DNA of 64,000 nt from Streptomyces sp. WMMC940 (lineage in GTDB: Bacteria > Actinomycetota > Actinomycetes > Streptomycetales > Streptomycetaceae), in contig NZ_JAPZBC010000001.1 in the NCBI RefSeq assembly GCF_027460265.1, positions 3,867,001-3,931,000 on the forward strand, written 5' to 3'. This document shows, one piece after another, positions 17,908 to 26,714 of this stretch (the first letter of the stretch is position 1; each line of letters begins with the position of its first letter). The position numbers were made by a program, and so were the translations under genes. Below the pieces are notes generated by a model. It was not told the origin of the DNA. It saw nothing but the letters and a program-made list of their open reading frames with translations, and searched no databases.

Positions 17908-18618
17908 ATGCGCGAGATCCTCGGAAGGCGACGCAGGCTCCGGTTCTGGCGCAAGGGGAGGCCTGCTCCTCAGCTCGACGCGGCGCTGACCTGCGCCACC
18001 GCGTGGAAATGGCCCGTACTGCCCGGCGTGGGACTCACGACCGCCGGTGGGCGGGCCGATCGCGTGCGCGGCTGCGCCTGCCCCGACCGCGAGTGCGTCG
18101 TACCCGGCGCGCATCCCTTCGACCCCGGGCTCCTGGCGGCGACCACCGACGAGCGGATGGTGCGCTGGTGGTGGACCCAGCGGCCCACCGCCCCGATCGT
18201 GCTCGCCACGGGCGGCCGCGCGCCGTGCGCCGTGAGTCTGCCGGCGGTCGCCGGGGCCCGGGCGCTCGCCGAGCTCGACCGCACGGGGATGAGGCTCGGC
18301 CCGGTGGTCGCCACGCCGACCCGGTGGTCGCTGCTCGTCGCCCCGTACTCGATGGAGCAGCTGGGCGAACTGCTGCACGCCAAGGACCGGGTGCCGAGTT
18401 CGCTTCGCTTCCACGGCTCGGGCGGCTATCTGATGCTGCCGCCCTCGGAGACGGGCACGGGCCAGGTCCGCTGGGAACGGGCCCCGCTTCCCGGCTCGGC
18501 CGCGCCCTGGCTGCCCGATGTGGAAGCGGTCGTGGACGCCCTCGTCGAGGCGAGCGTCAGCATCCCCTCGGGCGTGACACCCCCCGAGACCGGGGAAGGG
18601 TCCCGCCTCGCGTATTGA
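17908..18618 (+). CDS. Primase/polymerase-like (prim-pol N-domain) protein, acidic pair missing
   Basis: The 236-residue protein resembles the N-terminal domain of actinobacterial bifunctional DNA primase/polymerases: ALTCATAWKWPVLPG, CACPDRECVVPGAHP with paired Cys, WWWTQRPTAPIVLATGG, and RFHGSGGYLMLPPS. The catalytic strand that normally reads G-V-D-V-D reads CAVSLP here, so the metal-binding Asp pair is gone. It is probably a regulatory or DNA-binding relic rather than a polymerase. RBS GGAAAGGAA precedes ATG 17908. Compare the gene at 41304, which keeps DLD. Confidence 0.75.
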   Translation: MREILGRRRRLRFWRKGRPAPQLDAALTCATAWKWPVLPGVGLTTAGGRADRVRGCACPDRECVVPGAHPFDPGLLAATTDERMVRWWWTQRPTAPIVLATGGRAPCAVSLPAVAGARALAELDRTGMRLGPVVATPTRWSLLVAPYSMEQLGELLHAKDRVPSSLRFHGSGGYLMLPPSETGTGQVRWERAPLPGSAAPWLPDVEAVVDALVEASVSIPSGVTPPETGEGSRLAY

Positions 18619-18773
18619 CGCCCGGACTCCCCCGTACCGGCGGTCGCCCCCCTCGCGCGGACGACCGGGGGGCCCGGAGACTCACTCGTTCGGGTAGGGG
18701 CCGGGTCCCGTCACAAGGGAATTGGGGCGGACGCGGATCCGGGCGCCGCCGTCCGCCGATATCTTCGGCCCAC

Positions 18774-19328
18774 ATGAATCAGCGCCTGACCGGGCTCGCG
18801 CTCGCCGTCGTCTGTGCCGCACTGCTGCCGCTCGCCGCCTCCGCGGTGCCGGAAGGTGCCGAAGGGGCGGCGAATGGCAAGAGGGCGGGGCGATCGGCAA
18901 GTGTGGCCGGAATACATGCCCCGGACGGTCAGCGGCAGGCGTCCGAGGCGGTTCACGACGTCGCCGGCATCCGACGCACTAGCGAACACTGCGGCCCCGA
19001 AGTGATCTCACCGCAGGGCATCGAGGCACAGACATGCGTTCTGACCGACGGTCCGGACGCTTGGGCGCGAACGTACTACCGCAACGCGACGGGCGGAGGG
19101 GTCATGCCCGTGCTGAGTCTGATGGGGCCGGGCGGAAGGATCGTACGGGCGCATTGCGCGGCCGAACCGGGAGATGAGCCCGCAGTCTGCGAAACACCGC
19201 GTGAGAAGGCCCGGGGCGAAGCCGGCGGCTATTACGCGATCGCGGAGTTCGCGCGTTCCGGGGAAGCCGGAGATGGTCCGCTGCTGCTGCGCGCGGGGAG
19301 CAACTTACCCGTCTCCTGGAGCAGTTGA
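18774..19328 (+). CDS. Secreted protein of unknown function
   Basis: The 184-residue protein has a signal peptide (MNQRLTGLALAVVCAALLPL, cleavage near ASA-VP). The mature part has three Cys (in EHCGPEV, AQTCVLTDG and VRAHCAAEPG) plus VCETP near the end, allowing two disulfides, and a mixed beta-like pattern. I recognise no family. ATG 18774 is selected because it starts the signal peptide; the frame is open upstream only as a shadow of the preceding gene. A hairpin follows. Confidence 0.75.
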   Translation: MNQRLTGLALAVVCAALLPLAASAVPEGAEGAANGKRAGRSASVAGIHAPDGQRQASEAVHDVAGIRRTSEHCGPEVISPQGIEAQTCVLTDGPDAWARTYYRNATGGGVMPVLSLMGPGGRIVRAHCAAEPGDEPAVCETPREKARGEAGGYYAIAEFARSGEAGDGPLLLRAGSNLPVSWSS

Positions 19329-19368
19329 CACCGGGCGTGATCCCGGGCCATTGCGGGAAATAGAGACG

Positions 19369-19408
19369 CCCGGTCGCTGGCGACGGGGGATGCACCAGCG
19401 ACCGGGCT
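19369..19408 (+). terminator. Hairpin after the secreted-protein gene
   Basis: GCCCGGTCGCTGG and CCAGCGACCGGGC form a 13-bp perfect stem with a 14-nt loop, 40 bp after the stop at 19328. Confidence 0.75.
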
Positions 19409-19609
19409 TCCAGAACGGTAACAAGAGATCTGCTGTTCGCAAATTCGATCTCGGGTATTCGGACAGCGAATTACCGCCCCGTAGGGGCGGTTGTGACGGG
19501 GATCACTCTCCCTGGGGCGCAGACGTCGTGCCGCTGCGGGCGGCGGCCTGAGCCGCCGCCCGTCACCGCCGTCGTCGGCCGGACGCGAGGACGGCCCGTG
19601 ACACCGCGG

Positions 19610-20581
19610 TCAGCTGAGCGTGACCTGGCGGTTGGTGAGACCGCTGCGGGCCCGGCGCTCCTCGCCCGTGAGCGGGGAGTCCGTCGCGAGCGCCTTGGCG
19701 AGCCGCTCGGCGAACTCCGCCGCCGGCTTCTCGCACTCCTCGGCGCCCATGCCGCGGGGCAGGTCCCAGACCGGGACCACCAGGCCGTGCGCACGGAACG
19801 ACCCGACGAGGCGGGTGCCTTCACCGAGGGTCGACGCGCCCGCCGCGTGCAGCCGGGCGAGCGCGTCCAGCAGGCGCTCCTCGGAGTGCGGCATGACCCA
19901 GCGCAGATGGTTCTTCTCCGGGGTCTCGCACCAGTACGCGGCGTCCACGCCGGACAGCTTCGCGGTCGGGATCGCGGCCGCGTTGGCGCGCTCCAGCGAA
20001 GCGGTCACCTCGGCGCTCGTGGTCTCCACCGACTCCGGGATCCAGAACTCGAAACCGCTGTGGACGACCGGCTCGAACGGGGCGTCCGCGTCGATCAGGT
20101 CCTGCAGCCGTGGGCCGTCGCCGGGAGCGCGCCGCGGGGGCACCGCGTTGCCGGGCTTGGTGGTCAGCGCGCGCTGCAGGGTGTCGGCGAGGTCGCGGCT
20201 GAGGTCGCCGGAAGGCGTGTCGTTCTGCAGGGCGAGCATGACGGAGCCGTCCTCGCGGCGCAGCGCGGGCCACGCCATGGGGAGGACGGTCGCGAGCGTC
20301 AGTGACGGGACGTCCTCGGGCAGCCCGTCCTTGAGGGTCAGGGCGACGGTGGCGGCGGGCACCAGCTCGCGGAGGGCGACCCAGTCGCCCTCGCCGGGGA
20401 GCCCCTCGAAGGGTCGCTGGACCAGCTCGGTCACGGCGTGTGCGGCGGCCCGCCCGTGGCAGGCCTTGTAGCGACGGCCCGAACCGCAGGGGCAGGGCTC
20501 GCGGGCGCCGACCACCGGGATCTCACCGTCGGTGACCTGTGGCTTGGCGGCGGCCTTCGTCTGGGGGCGCTTCTTGGCCAT
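19610..20581 (-). CDS. DUF5926 protein with N-terminal SEC-C motif
   Basis: The 323-residue protein starts with a Lys/Ala-rich stretch, then the zinc-binding SEC-C motif [17 protein letters not shown] (about residues 27-43), the module found at the SecA C-terminus. The remaining 270 residues match a family that I recall as DUF5926, common in Streptomyces, with no known reaction. It is likely cytoplasmic. The zinc module suggests protein or nucleic-acid binding. It is monocistronic, with a divergent empty gap of 252 bp upstream. Confidence 0.82.
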   Translation of the reverse strand: MAKKRPQTKAAAKPQVTDGEIPVVGAREPCPCGSGRRYKACHGRAAAHAVTELVQRPFEGLPGEGDWVALRELVPAATVALTLKDGLPEDVPSLTLATVLPMAWPALRREDGSVMLALQNDTPSGDLSRDLADTLQRALTTKPGNAVPPRRAPGDGPRLQDLIDADAPFEPVVHSGFEFWIPESVETTSAEVTASLERANAAAIPTAKLSGVDAAYWCETPEKNHLRWVMPHSEERLLDALARLHAAGASTLGEGTRLVGSFRAHGLVVPVWDLPRGMGAEECEKPAAEFAERLAKALATDSPLTGEERRARSGLTNRQVTLS

Positions 20582-20833
20582 GATGTGGCTTTCTCCCGAT
20601 GACGGCGTGCTTGTCTCTCGCGAGCCTAGCCGTTGCGGCCGTGGCAGCGGTCACAGCGGCACTTCACGTCGCGTGCTCGCCCTCGCCGAACCCGCCGGAA
20701 CGGCGCTTCGAGGGCTGCTGCGGACGGACCGGGGTGGGCGGCGCCCGGTTCATGACCTCGGGAGAGCGCCTGGATCCGGCCTCGGAGGACATCGTCCGCA
20801 TCGCCCGGGAGCTCAGTCCACACGTCCGGGAGC

Positions 20834-21349
20834 TCAGTCCGCGTCGTCGTAGGCGTCCGCGAACTCGAAGCCGGGGCCGGTGACGCGCGTAGCGAAATCG
20901 TCACGGCGATGCCCCTCGGTGACGAGGACCCATACGGTGACCTCGCCGGCCGCACTGTCCCTTACCCCCCAGTCGCGGGCGAGCGCGCTGATGATGTTGA
21001 GCCCGCGGCCGCCGTGGGCCGTGACCGAGGGGGTCGACGGAACCGGGCGGGTGGGACCGCCCCCGTCCGTGACCTCGACGGTCAGTCCGCCAGACGGGTC
21101 GAGACGCCAAGCGGCGCGGATGTCGCCGTCGCCGATCTCCGCGTGCTGCCCGAGCGGTCTGCCGTGTCGGCAGGCATTGCTCAGCAGTTCGGAAAGGATC
21201 AGAACGGCATCGTCGACGACCGATTCGGGCACCTCGCTGCGCCGCAGTTGCTCACGCATCCGATGCCTCGCCTCACCCACGCCCGCAGGGCCATGGGGTA
21301 CGGCCATGCTCGACGACGTGGGCACCTCCTGTGCCACCACCAACGCCAC
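20834..21349 (-). CDS. HATPase domain protein (anti-sigma-like)
   Basis: A GHKL ATPase of RsbW size: N box VLILSELLSNACRHGRPL, G1 VTDGGGPTRP and G2 GGRGLNIISAL. About 171 residues from GTG 21349, which has GGAGGT 7 bp upstream; the frame is open to 21436, so a 200-residue form is possible. The family phosphorylates anti-anti-sigma factors or binds sigma factors. No partner gene is adjacent. The C-terminus is acidic (FADAYDDAD). Confidence 0.85.
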   Translation of the reverse strand: MALVVAQEVPTSSSMAVPHGPAGVGEARHRMREQLRRSEVPESVVDDAVLILSELLSNACRHGRPLGQHAEIGDGDIRAAWRLDPSGGLTVEVTDGGGPTRPVPSTPSVTAHGGRGLNIISALARDWGVRDSAAGEVTVWVLVTEGHRRDDFATRVTGPGFEFADAYDDAD

Positions 21350-21531
21350 CCCCGAGACCTCCTTCGCCCCACGCCACGGTGTGGATGCCCCAATGGCCTG
21401 GACCGGAAACCGGCCAATCCGCGACTGGTGACGCACTCGTCACGTTCGCATACGGATCGAACGCGCCGGAGCACTCCCCGTAGCGGTCCGGTCGCGCTGC
21501 GGCAGCTTCCGGTACGGCCCGGTGGGGACGC

Positions 21532-22323
21532 TCAGAGGCGGCCCAGCTGGGAGAGGACCTGCTTCGGGCGATTGGTGATGATCGCCTCGACCCCGAGTCC
21601 GACGCAGAGCTCGACGTCGGCCGGCTCGTTCACGGTCCAGACGTGCACCTGGTGGCCGGCAGCGTGCAGCCGGTCCACATAGGCGGGGTGATTGCGTACG
21701 AGCCGGATACCCGGGCCCGCGATCCGGGCGCCGGCCGGCAGGCGTGCCTCGCGCGCACGCAGCGGCAGGAACTGCATCAGGTACACGGTCGGGATGCCCG
21801 GGGCCGCGTCCGCGATCCGGTGCAGCGAGCGGGCCGAGAAGCTCATGACGCGCACGGGGGACTCGTCGGGTGCCGCCGGGGCGTCCAGACCGAAGCGCTT
21901 CAGCAGGCGGACCAGCCGCTCCTCCACCTGTCCGGCCCAGCGGGTCGGGTGCTTGGTCTCGATGGCGAGCTCGATCCGACGGCCCGCGTCCGTCACCAGT
22001 TCGAGCAGTCGCTCCAGGGTCAGCACGGAGGTGAAACCGGGGTCCTTCCAGTCCGGGCTCTCCTCGCTGTCCTTCCAGGAGCCGAAGTCGAGCGCGGCGA
22101 GGTCCGCGAGTTCCAGCGCGGAGACCGCGCCCCGGCCGTTGGAGGTGCGGTTCACCCGGCGGTCGTGGACGCAGACCAGATGTCCGTCCGCCGTGAGACG
22201 CACATCGCACTCGAGCGCGTCGGCCCCGTCCTCCACGGCTCTCACATAGGCGGCCAGGGTGTGCTCGGGGGCGTCCTCCGAGGCCCCTCGGTGGGCGACG
22301 ACCTGGATCCGGTGTTGAGTCAC
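21532..22323 (-). CDS. Glycerophosphodiester phosphodiesterase
   Basis: The 263-residue protein hydrolyses deacylated phospholipids to glycerol-3-phosphate and an alcohol. It has VAHRGASEDAPEHTL (catalytic His, residues 10-24), ALECDVRLTADGHLVCVHD (Glu and Asp metal ligands and the second His) and IELAIETKH. It ends with EAIITNRP, the usual closing strand of the TIM barrel. There is no signal peptide, so it acts in the cytoplasm. It is transcribed away from the HtrA gene. Confidence 0.93.
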   Translation of the reverse strand: MTQHRIQVVAHRGASEDAPEHTLAAYVRAVEDGADALECDVRLTADGHLVCVHDRRVNRTSNGRGAVSALELADLAALDFGSWKDSEESPDWKDPGFTSVLTLERLLELVTDAGRRIELAIETKHPTRWAGQVEERLVRLLKRFGLDAPAAPDESPVRVMSFSARSLHRIADAAPGIPTVYLMQFLPLRAREARLPAGARIAGPGIRLVRNHPAYVDRLHAAGHQVHVWTVNEPADVELCVGLGVEAIITNRPKQVLSQLGRL

Positions 22324-22411
22324 CGCGTCATGGTGTCATCCGCCCGAGAGCGTACGTCCCGGCCCCCGTCCGCGATGTCCGGGACGGGACGACCGCGACG
22401 GGACGAGGAGA

Positions 22412-22467
22412 GGCGGAGAGGCGGAGGGGCGGAGGGGCGGAGGAGTGGAGGGGCGGAGAGGCGGAGA
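22412..22467. repeat. 8-bp tandem repeat array (GGCGGAGR)
   Basis: Seven consecutive 8-bp units of GGCGGAGA/GGCGGAGG (one reads AGTGGAGG), an almost pure purine strand, lie in the gap between the GDPD and HtrA genes. Confidence 0.85.
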
Positions 22468-22580
22468 GACGAAGGGGGCGGAGGAGCGCACAGACGCACA
22501 GGTCCTGCTTACAGTGGCCTGACAGGCTGTGGGAAAAGCTGTCTGCAGCGCATCGGTGCGGTGCCGCGCCACCGCGGACC

Positions 22581-22620
22581 GCCGAATCGCCGAATCGCCG
22601 AATCGTGGAATCGTGGAATC
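22581..22620. repeat. 8-bp tandem repeat array (GCCGAATC/GTGGAATC)
   Basis: Three copies of GCCGAATC are followed by two of GTGGAATC, ending 15 bp before the HtrA start codon, so the array lies in the 5' leader and overlaps the region just upstream of the ribosome site. Confidence 0.9.
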
Positions 22621-22635
22621 GAGGAAGAGGAAGCT

Positions 22636-24048
22636 GTGAGCACTGAGAACGAGGGCACCCCGGCACACGCGGGCCCGTCCGTACCTCCTGTGCCGGCGGC
22701 TGCTCCCGAAAGCGCTGCCGCGCACGCGCCCACCGGCGCGGACGCCCCGACGCAGCCCGGCCGGACGGTGCCCCCCGAGCCCCCGGTCCCGCCCACCGCC
22801 CATGGGTCCTCACCCGGCGACCACTCCCCTGCCGCCACGGCCCCGTACCCGCAGGGTGGCTGGCCCCCGCCCCCGCCGCCCGTCTCGTCCTGGGGCGAGC
22901 CCGCGCCCCTTCCGCACGGGCCGCGCAGGCGGTCCGGCGGGATCATCGCGTCCGTCCTCGTCGCCGCGCTCGTCGCCGGTGGTGTGGGCGGCGGGATCGG
23001 CTACTGGGCCGCCGAGCGCAACGACAGCGGGGTCTCCACGACCGTGGCCGCCGGCGACGCCCCGGCGGGCTTCAAGCGCGACCCGGGCACGGTCGCCGCC
23101 GTGGCGGCCAAGGCGCTGCCCAGCGTCGTCACCATCGAGGCGAAGTCCGGTAGCGGCCAGGGCGAGGCCGGCACGGGCACCGGCTTCGTGTACGACAAGG
23201 AAGGCCACATCCTCACGAACAACCACGTGGTGGCCTCGGCGGCCGACGGCGGCACGCTCTTCGCGACCTTCTCCGACGGCAAGAAGTACGACGCCGAGGT
23301 CGTCGGCCGGGCCCAGGGTTACGACGTGGCCGTGCTGAAGCTGCGCAACGCACCCGCCGGTCTCGACCCGCTGCCGCTGGGCAACTCCGACCAGGTCGCG
23401 GTCGGCGACTCGACCATCGCGATCGGCGCGCCCTTCGGCCTGTCCAACACGGTCACGACGGGCATCATCAGCGCCAAGAACCGGCCGGTGGCCTCGGGCG
23501 ACGGTTCCGGCGGCAAGAACTCGTACATGAGCGCGCTGCAGACCGACGCCTCGATCAACCCCGGCAACTCCGGCGGTCCGCTCCTCGACGCGCGCGGCGC
23601 GGTGATCGGCATCAACTCCGCGATCCAGTCCGCGGGCGGCGGCAACGGCTTCGGCCAGCAGTCCCAGGCCGGCTCCATCGGCCTCGGTTTCGCCATCCCC
23701 GTCAACCAGGCGAAGAACGTGGCCGACCAGCTCATCAAGACGGGAAAGCCCGTCTACCCCGTCATCGGGGCGACGGTGAACATGACGGACAGGGGCGGCG
23801 CGACGATCGCCCACGAGGGCGCGGGCGGCACGGCGGCCGTCACCCCGAACGGCCCGGCGGCCAAGGCGGGGCTCAGGCCCGGCGACGTCATCACCAAGTT
23901 CGACGGCAAGCCGGTGGACAGCGGTCCGACGCTCATCAGCGAGATCTGGACCCACAAGCCCGGCGACCAGGTCCGGATCACCTACGAGCGGGACGGACGG
24001 GAGGTCACGGCCACGGTCACGCTGGGCCAGCGCGAGGGCGACGGCTGA
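22636..24048 (+). CDS. HtrA/DegP-type membrane-anchored serine protease
   Basis: The 470-residue protein has a Pro-rich cytoplasmic N-terminus (about 1-100), one membrane segment (about 103-123), and a trypsin-like domain facing outwards. The catalytic triad is in ILTNNHVVA (His), YDVAVLKL (Asp) and PGNSGGPLLD (Ser). A C-terminal PDZ domain (about 370-465) follows with GPAAKAGLRPGDVI. It likely degrades misfolded envelope proteins. GTG 22636 follows GAGGAAGAGGAAG; the frame opens far upstream only as an antisense shadow of GDPD. Two 8-bp tandem arrays sit in its leader. Confidence 0.92.
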   Translation: MSTENEGTPAHAGPSVPPVPAAAPESAAAHAPTGADAPTQPGRTVPPEPPVPPTAHGSSPGDHSPAATAPYPQGGWPPPPPPVSSWGEPAPLPHGPRRRSGGIIASVLVAALVAGGVGGGIGYWAAERNDSGVSTTVAAGDAPAGFKRDPGTVAAVAAKALPSVVTIEAKSGSGQGEAGTGTGFVYDKEGHILTNNHVVASAADGGTLFATFSDGKKYDAEVVGRAQGYDVAVLKLRNAPAGLDPLPLGNSDQVAVGDSTIAIGAPFGLSNTVTTGIISAKNRPVASGDGSGGKNSYMSALQTDASINPGNSGGPLLDARGAVIGINSAIQSAGGGNGFGQQSQAGSIGLGFAIPVNQAKNVADQLIKTGKPVYPVIGATVNMTDRGGATIAHEGAGGTAAVTPNGPAAKAGLRPGDVITKFDGKPVDSGPTLISEIWTHKPGDQVRITYERDGREVTATVTLGQREGDG

Positions 24049-24074
24049 CCCGGTTGGCTTCCGGCCGGTGAACG

Positions 24075-24116
24075 CGACGAAGGGACTGCCGATCCACTCG
24101 GCAGTCCCTTCGTCGT
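24075..24116 (+). terminator. Hairpin after the htrA-like gene
   Basis: CGACGAAGGGACTGCCGA and its complement (TCGGCAGTCCCTTCGTCG) form an 18-bp stem with a short loop, 27 bp after the stop. Confidence 0.85.
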
Positions 24117-24178
24117 GCGGGTTCTCCCCCTGGTCGCCCCGGAGCCGTGCGCCGGGGAGCCGCGGCCGGACGGCGGCA

Positions 24179-25312
24179 CTACGGGTGCAGCACCACCTTG
24201 GTGTAGCCCTCGACCCTCTTGTCGAACTTCTCGTACGCCGACGGCGCCTGGTCCAGTGGCAGTTCGTGGGAGACGACGAAGCTCGGCGTCGCCCTGCCCT
24301 CGATGATCATGTCGCGCAGGTACCGGTTGTAGCGCTTCACATTGCACTGTCCGGTGCCCATCTTCAGGCCCTTCTCGAAGAGCCTGCCGATCGCGACGCT
24401 GAGCATGCCGTGCTTGGACTGCTCGTCCGGACCGCCGGGGTCGGAGGGTACGTACAACCCGGGTACGCCGAGCATGCCGGTGGCCCTGACGGTGCCGATG
24501 AGCGAGTTCAGCACGGTCGCGGGCTCCTCGCGTCCGGTGTCGCGCACCGTCGCCTGGTAGCCGACCGCGTCCACGCCCTTGTCGGTGCCGATACCCTCGG
24601 TCTGCTCCTTGATCTGCTCCACCGGGTCGCCCTCGGCGAAGTTGATCGGCGTCGCGCCGATCTCCCGTGCCTTTTCCAGGCGTTCGGGGACGCGGTCCAC
24701 GACGAAGACCTTCTTGGCGCCCCGCAGCATGGCCGAGTACGCGGCCATGAGGCCGACCGGACCGCCGCCGTACACGGCGACGCTCTCGCCGGGGCGCACC
24801 TGGGCGAGTTCACAGCCGTGGTACCCGGTGGGGAAGATGTCCGCGAGCAGGATGAAGTCGGTCTCGTGCTCGTTCCCCTCGGGCAGCTTCAGGCAGTTGA
24901 AGTCCGCGTAGGGAACACGGAGGTACTCGGCCTGGCCGCCGGGCCAGGGGCCCATGGCGACGTAGCCGTAAGCCCCGCCGGCGAACCCGGGATTGACGGT
25001 CAGACAGAACCCGGTGTACCCCTCCACGCAGTTCATGCAGAAGCCGCATGCCACGTTGAAGGGCATGACCACCCGGTCGCCCTGCTTCAGCGAGGTGACG
25101 CCGTCACCCGTCTCCTCGATGATCCCCATGTTCTCGTGGCCGAAGACGATGCCCGGCTCCGCCGCGGTACGGCCCTCGTACATGTGCAGGTCGGAGCCGC
25201 ATATCGCGGTGGAGGTGACCCGTACGATCACGTCGTTCGGGTGGTGGATCCGAGGCTTCTCGACGTCCTCGACGGCCACCTCGAACGGTTCCTTGTACAC
25301 AACGGCTTTCAT
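24179..25312 (-). CDS. Zinc alcohol dehydrogenase, glutathione-independent formaldehyde-dehydrogenase type
   Basis: The 377-residue MDR enzyme has catalytic zinc motifs CGSDLHMYEGR and GHENMGIIEETGDGV, a structural zinc loop CGFCMNCVEGYTGFC and an NAD site around VYGGGPVGLMAAY (about residues 178-190). Its length and the GFC-x-NC zinc loop match the FdhA/PFDH subgroup that oxidises formaldehyde without glutathione. Substrate assignment is by family only. The 203-bp upstream gap contains a direct repeat CACTTGTG twice (near 25375 and 25386), a possible operator. Confidence 0.88.
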   Translation of the reverse strand: MKAVVYKEPFEVAVEDVEKPRIHHPNDVIVRVTSTAICGSDLHMYEGRTAAEPGIVFGHENMGIIEETGDGVTSLKQGDRVVMPFNVACGFCMNCVEGYTGFCLTVNPGFAGGAYGYVAMGPWPGGQAEYLRVPYADFNCLKLPEGNEHETDFILLADIFPTGYHGCELAQVRPGESVAVYGGGPVGLMAAYSAMLRGAKKVFVVDRVPERLEKAREIGATPINFAEGDPVEQIKEQTEGIGTDKGVDAVGYQATVRDTGREEPATVLNSLIGTVRATGMLGVPGLYVPSDPGGPDEQSKHGMLSVAIGRLFEKGLKMGTGQCNVKRYNRYLRDMIIEGRATPSFVVSHELPLDQAPSAYEKFDKRVEGYTKVVLHP

Positions 25313-25515
25313 GGCTGCGACCTCCGCTGGCGATACGTGCGTGACTGCGGCCCCCCGCCCCCGCCCCCTCCTTTCACTTGTGACTCACTTGTGGCACATA
25401 TCTCATGATTCTCCGGCCCGGAGGATCGGACAAGCCGGTAATCTCAGGAGGAATACCCGCCCCGGGTGGTGCCTTCAGGTGCCGCGCCGAGTCAACCGAA
25501 TGGGAGGGCGAGAAA

Positions 25516-25707
25516 GTGGCAGCACAAAGGCTAGGGACCCTGCTCGTCCCCGTACCGGGCCTCTCCGGAGCCACGTACCCGGCCGGTACGACGGTGACGG
25601 TCCGCGGTCGTGGCGCCACGGTGGATGCCTTTGTCGACGGCGACTGGCTTCCCCTGTCGTGGTGGGAGTTCTCCGACGGTCTCCGCGAGGACATCGCCGA
25701 CCGCTGA
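25516..25707 (+). CDS. Small conserved protein
   Basis: A 63-residue protein with no Cys, beta-rich in appearance (TYPAGTTVTVRGRGATVDAFVDGDWLPLSWWEFSDGL). GTG 25516 has GGGAGG 8 bp upstream; the longer open frame lacks a ribosome site. The middle resembles an SH3-like small barrel. No family is recognised. It is the last intact core gene before the tRNA-Ser(UGA) integration site. Confidence 0.65.
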   Translation: MAAQRLGTLLVPVPGLSGATYPAGTTVTVRGRGATVDAFVDGDWLPLSWWEFSDGLREDIADR

Positions 25708-25810
25708 GCCACTGCCGTGCCGGCGCTCGGCCGCGACCGGACCAAGGCCGCCCCACCGGGTCCGGCCCCTTGGGACGACTCTTCCCGGGCCGCCTCCCGG
25801 GAGATCCGCG

Positions 25811-25895
25811 AGCCGGTAGGCTGTAGCCCGCTCCGCAGCAGGTGAAGCGGGGCGGAGGTGGGTTGCCCGAGCGGCCTAAGGGAACGGTCTTGAAA
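25811..25895 (+). repeat. 85-bp direct repeat, left copy (tRNA-Ser 5' part and its upstream region)
   Basis: Identical to 28518-28602. It comprises 46 bp upstream of the tRNA plus the tRNA 5' half to the anticodon loop. Identity stops at 25896. Confidence 0.95.
25857..25895 (+). pseudogene. Truncated tRNA-Ser(UGA), 5' half only
   Basis: It matches the intact tRNA 28564-28602 base for base through the anticodon loop CTTGAAA, then breaks into unrelated DNA that forms its own small hairpin (TCCGCGA...TCGCGGA, 25896-25915). No 3' acceptor strand follows, so it cannot fold as a tRNA. Confidence 0.92.
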
Positions 25896-26124
25896 TCCGC
25901 GATCAGCTTCGCGGACGGATCCTGGCCACCGCCAGAGACTTTCCGCAGCTGACAAAGCTGCACGTGAGAGGGGCTGCCGAGCAGATCGGCAGTCCCTTCG
26001 ATGTGTCCGACTGTCCCACCGTGTCCCACCCAGTCCCACTGTGGATCAGTGCGTGTGGTCAACCTGTGGTCAGCCGATTCTTGATCGATAACAGGGCCTG
26101 CCGGTGTGCTCGGTTCGGGTTCGA

Positions 26125-26158
26125 CTGAGCCCCCGCTCGGCCCGGGGCGGGGGCTCAG
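26125..26158 (-). terminator. Hairpin after the secreted-protein pair
   Basis: CTGAGCCCCCGC pairs with GCGGGGGCTCAG over 12 bp with a 10-nt loop, 28 bp beyond the stop of the minus-strand gene ending at 26187. Confidence 0.8.
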
Positions 26159-26186
26159 GGCCGTACCTGCCTGCTGACCTACCCGG

Positions 26187-26714
26187 CTATGGAAGCTGCT
26201 TTTTCTCGGCGTAGTAGGCGTAGGCGTAACCGCCGCTCTCGGAACCGGTGAGGGCGGCCGAGAATCCGAGAGAACCTGGCTTGGAGGTGTCGATGCTGCG
26301 CTGGAAGATGGAGCCATCGCACACCTGGGTCCCCGCAGCCGACGGCACGTCCTTGTCCGCGGCGGTGAACGTCAGCGCCACCGTGGAGCCACCCGTGCAG
26401 GTGAACGCGAACGACACGCTCAGCACGTCGTCCGGCGTGGCGGGATGCGTGTTGCCGAACTGCCGTTGCAGCCCGCCGGACCCGCCGCCGAGGGACTCCA
26501 TGGCGACAATGCCCCTCTCCAGCACAGACTTTGCGGCTTCGGCGGCGACTGTATCCGGAGTCGTCGGGGTCGACTCCACCACGCTCGGGCTCTTCGAAGG
26601 CGATCCGGATTGCTCGCTCGGGCTGCACGCCCCCACACCGAGCAGCGTCGTGACGGACAGGGCGACGGAGATTCGCCGTATGGCCCTGCCAGCCGCACCG
26701 CTGACCGGCCTCAT
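26187..26714 (-). CDS. Putative lipoprotein carried on the tRNA-Ser element
   Basis: A 175-residue protein with basic N-terminus, hydrophobic stretch and lipobox GVGAC (Cys near residue 27), then a Ser/Thr/Pro linker and a globular domain (about 60-175) with two more Cys (FTCTGGST and TQVCDGS), likely disulfide-bonded. Its ATG overlaps the stop of the next gene upstream (ATGA), so the two are coupled and may work together at the cell surface. I do not recognise a family. The start at 26714 is chosen because it gives the signal sequence and coupling; the frame is open further upstream. Confidence 0.75.
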   Translation of the reverse strand: MRPVSGAAGRAIRRISVALSVTTLLGVGACSPSEQSGSPSKSPSVVESTPTTPDTVAAEAAKSVLERGIVAMESLGGGSGGLQRQFGNTHPATPDDVLSVSFAFTCTGGSTVALTFTAADKDVPSAAGTQVCDGSIFQRSIDTSKPGSLGFSAALTGSESGGYAYAYYAEKKQLP

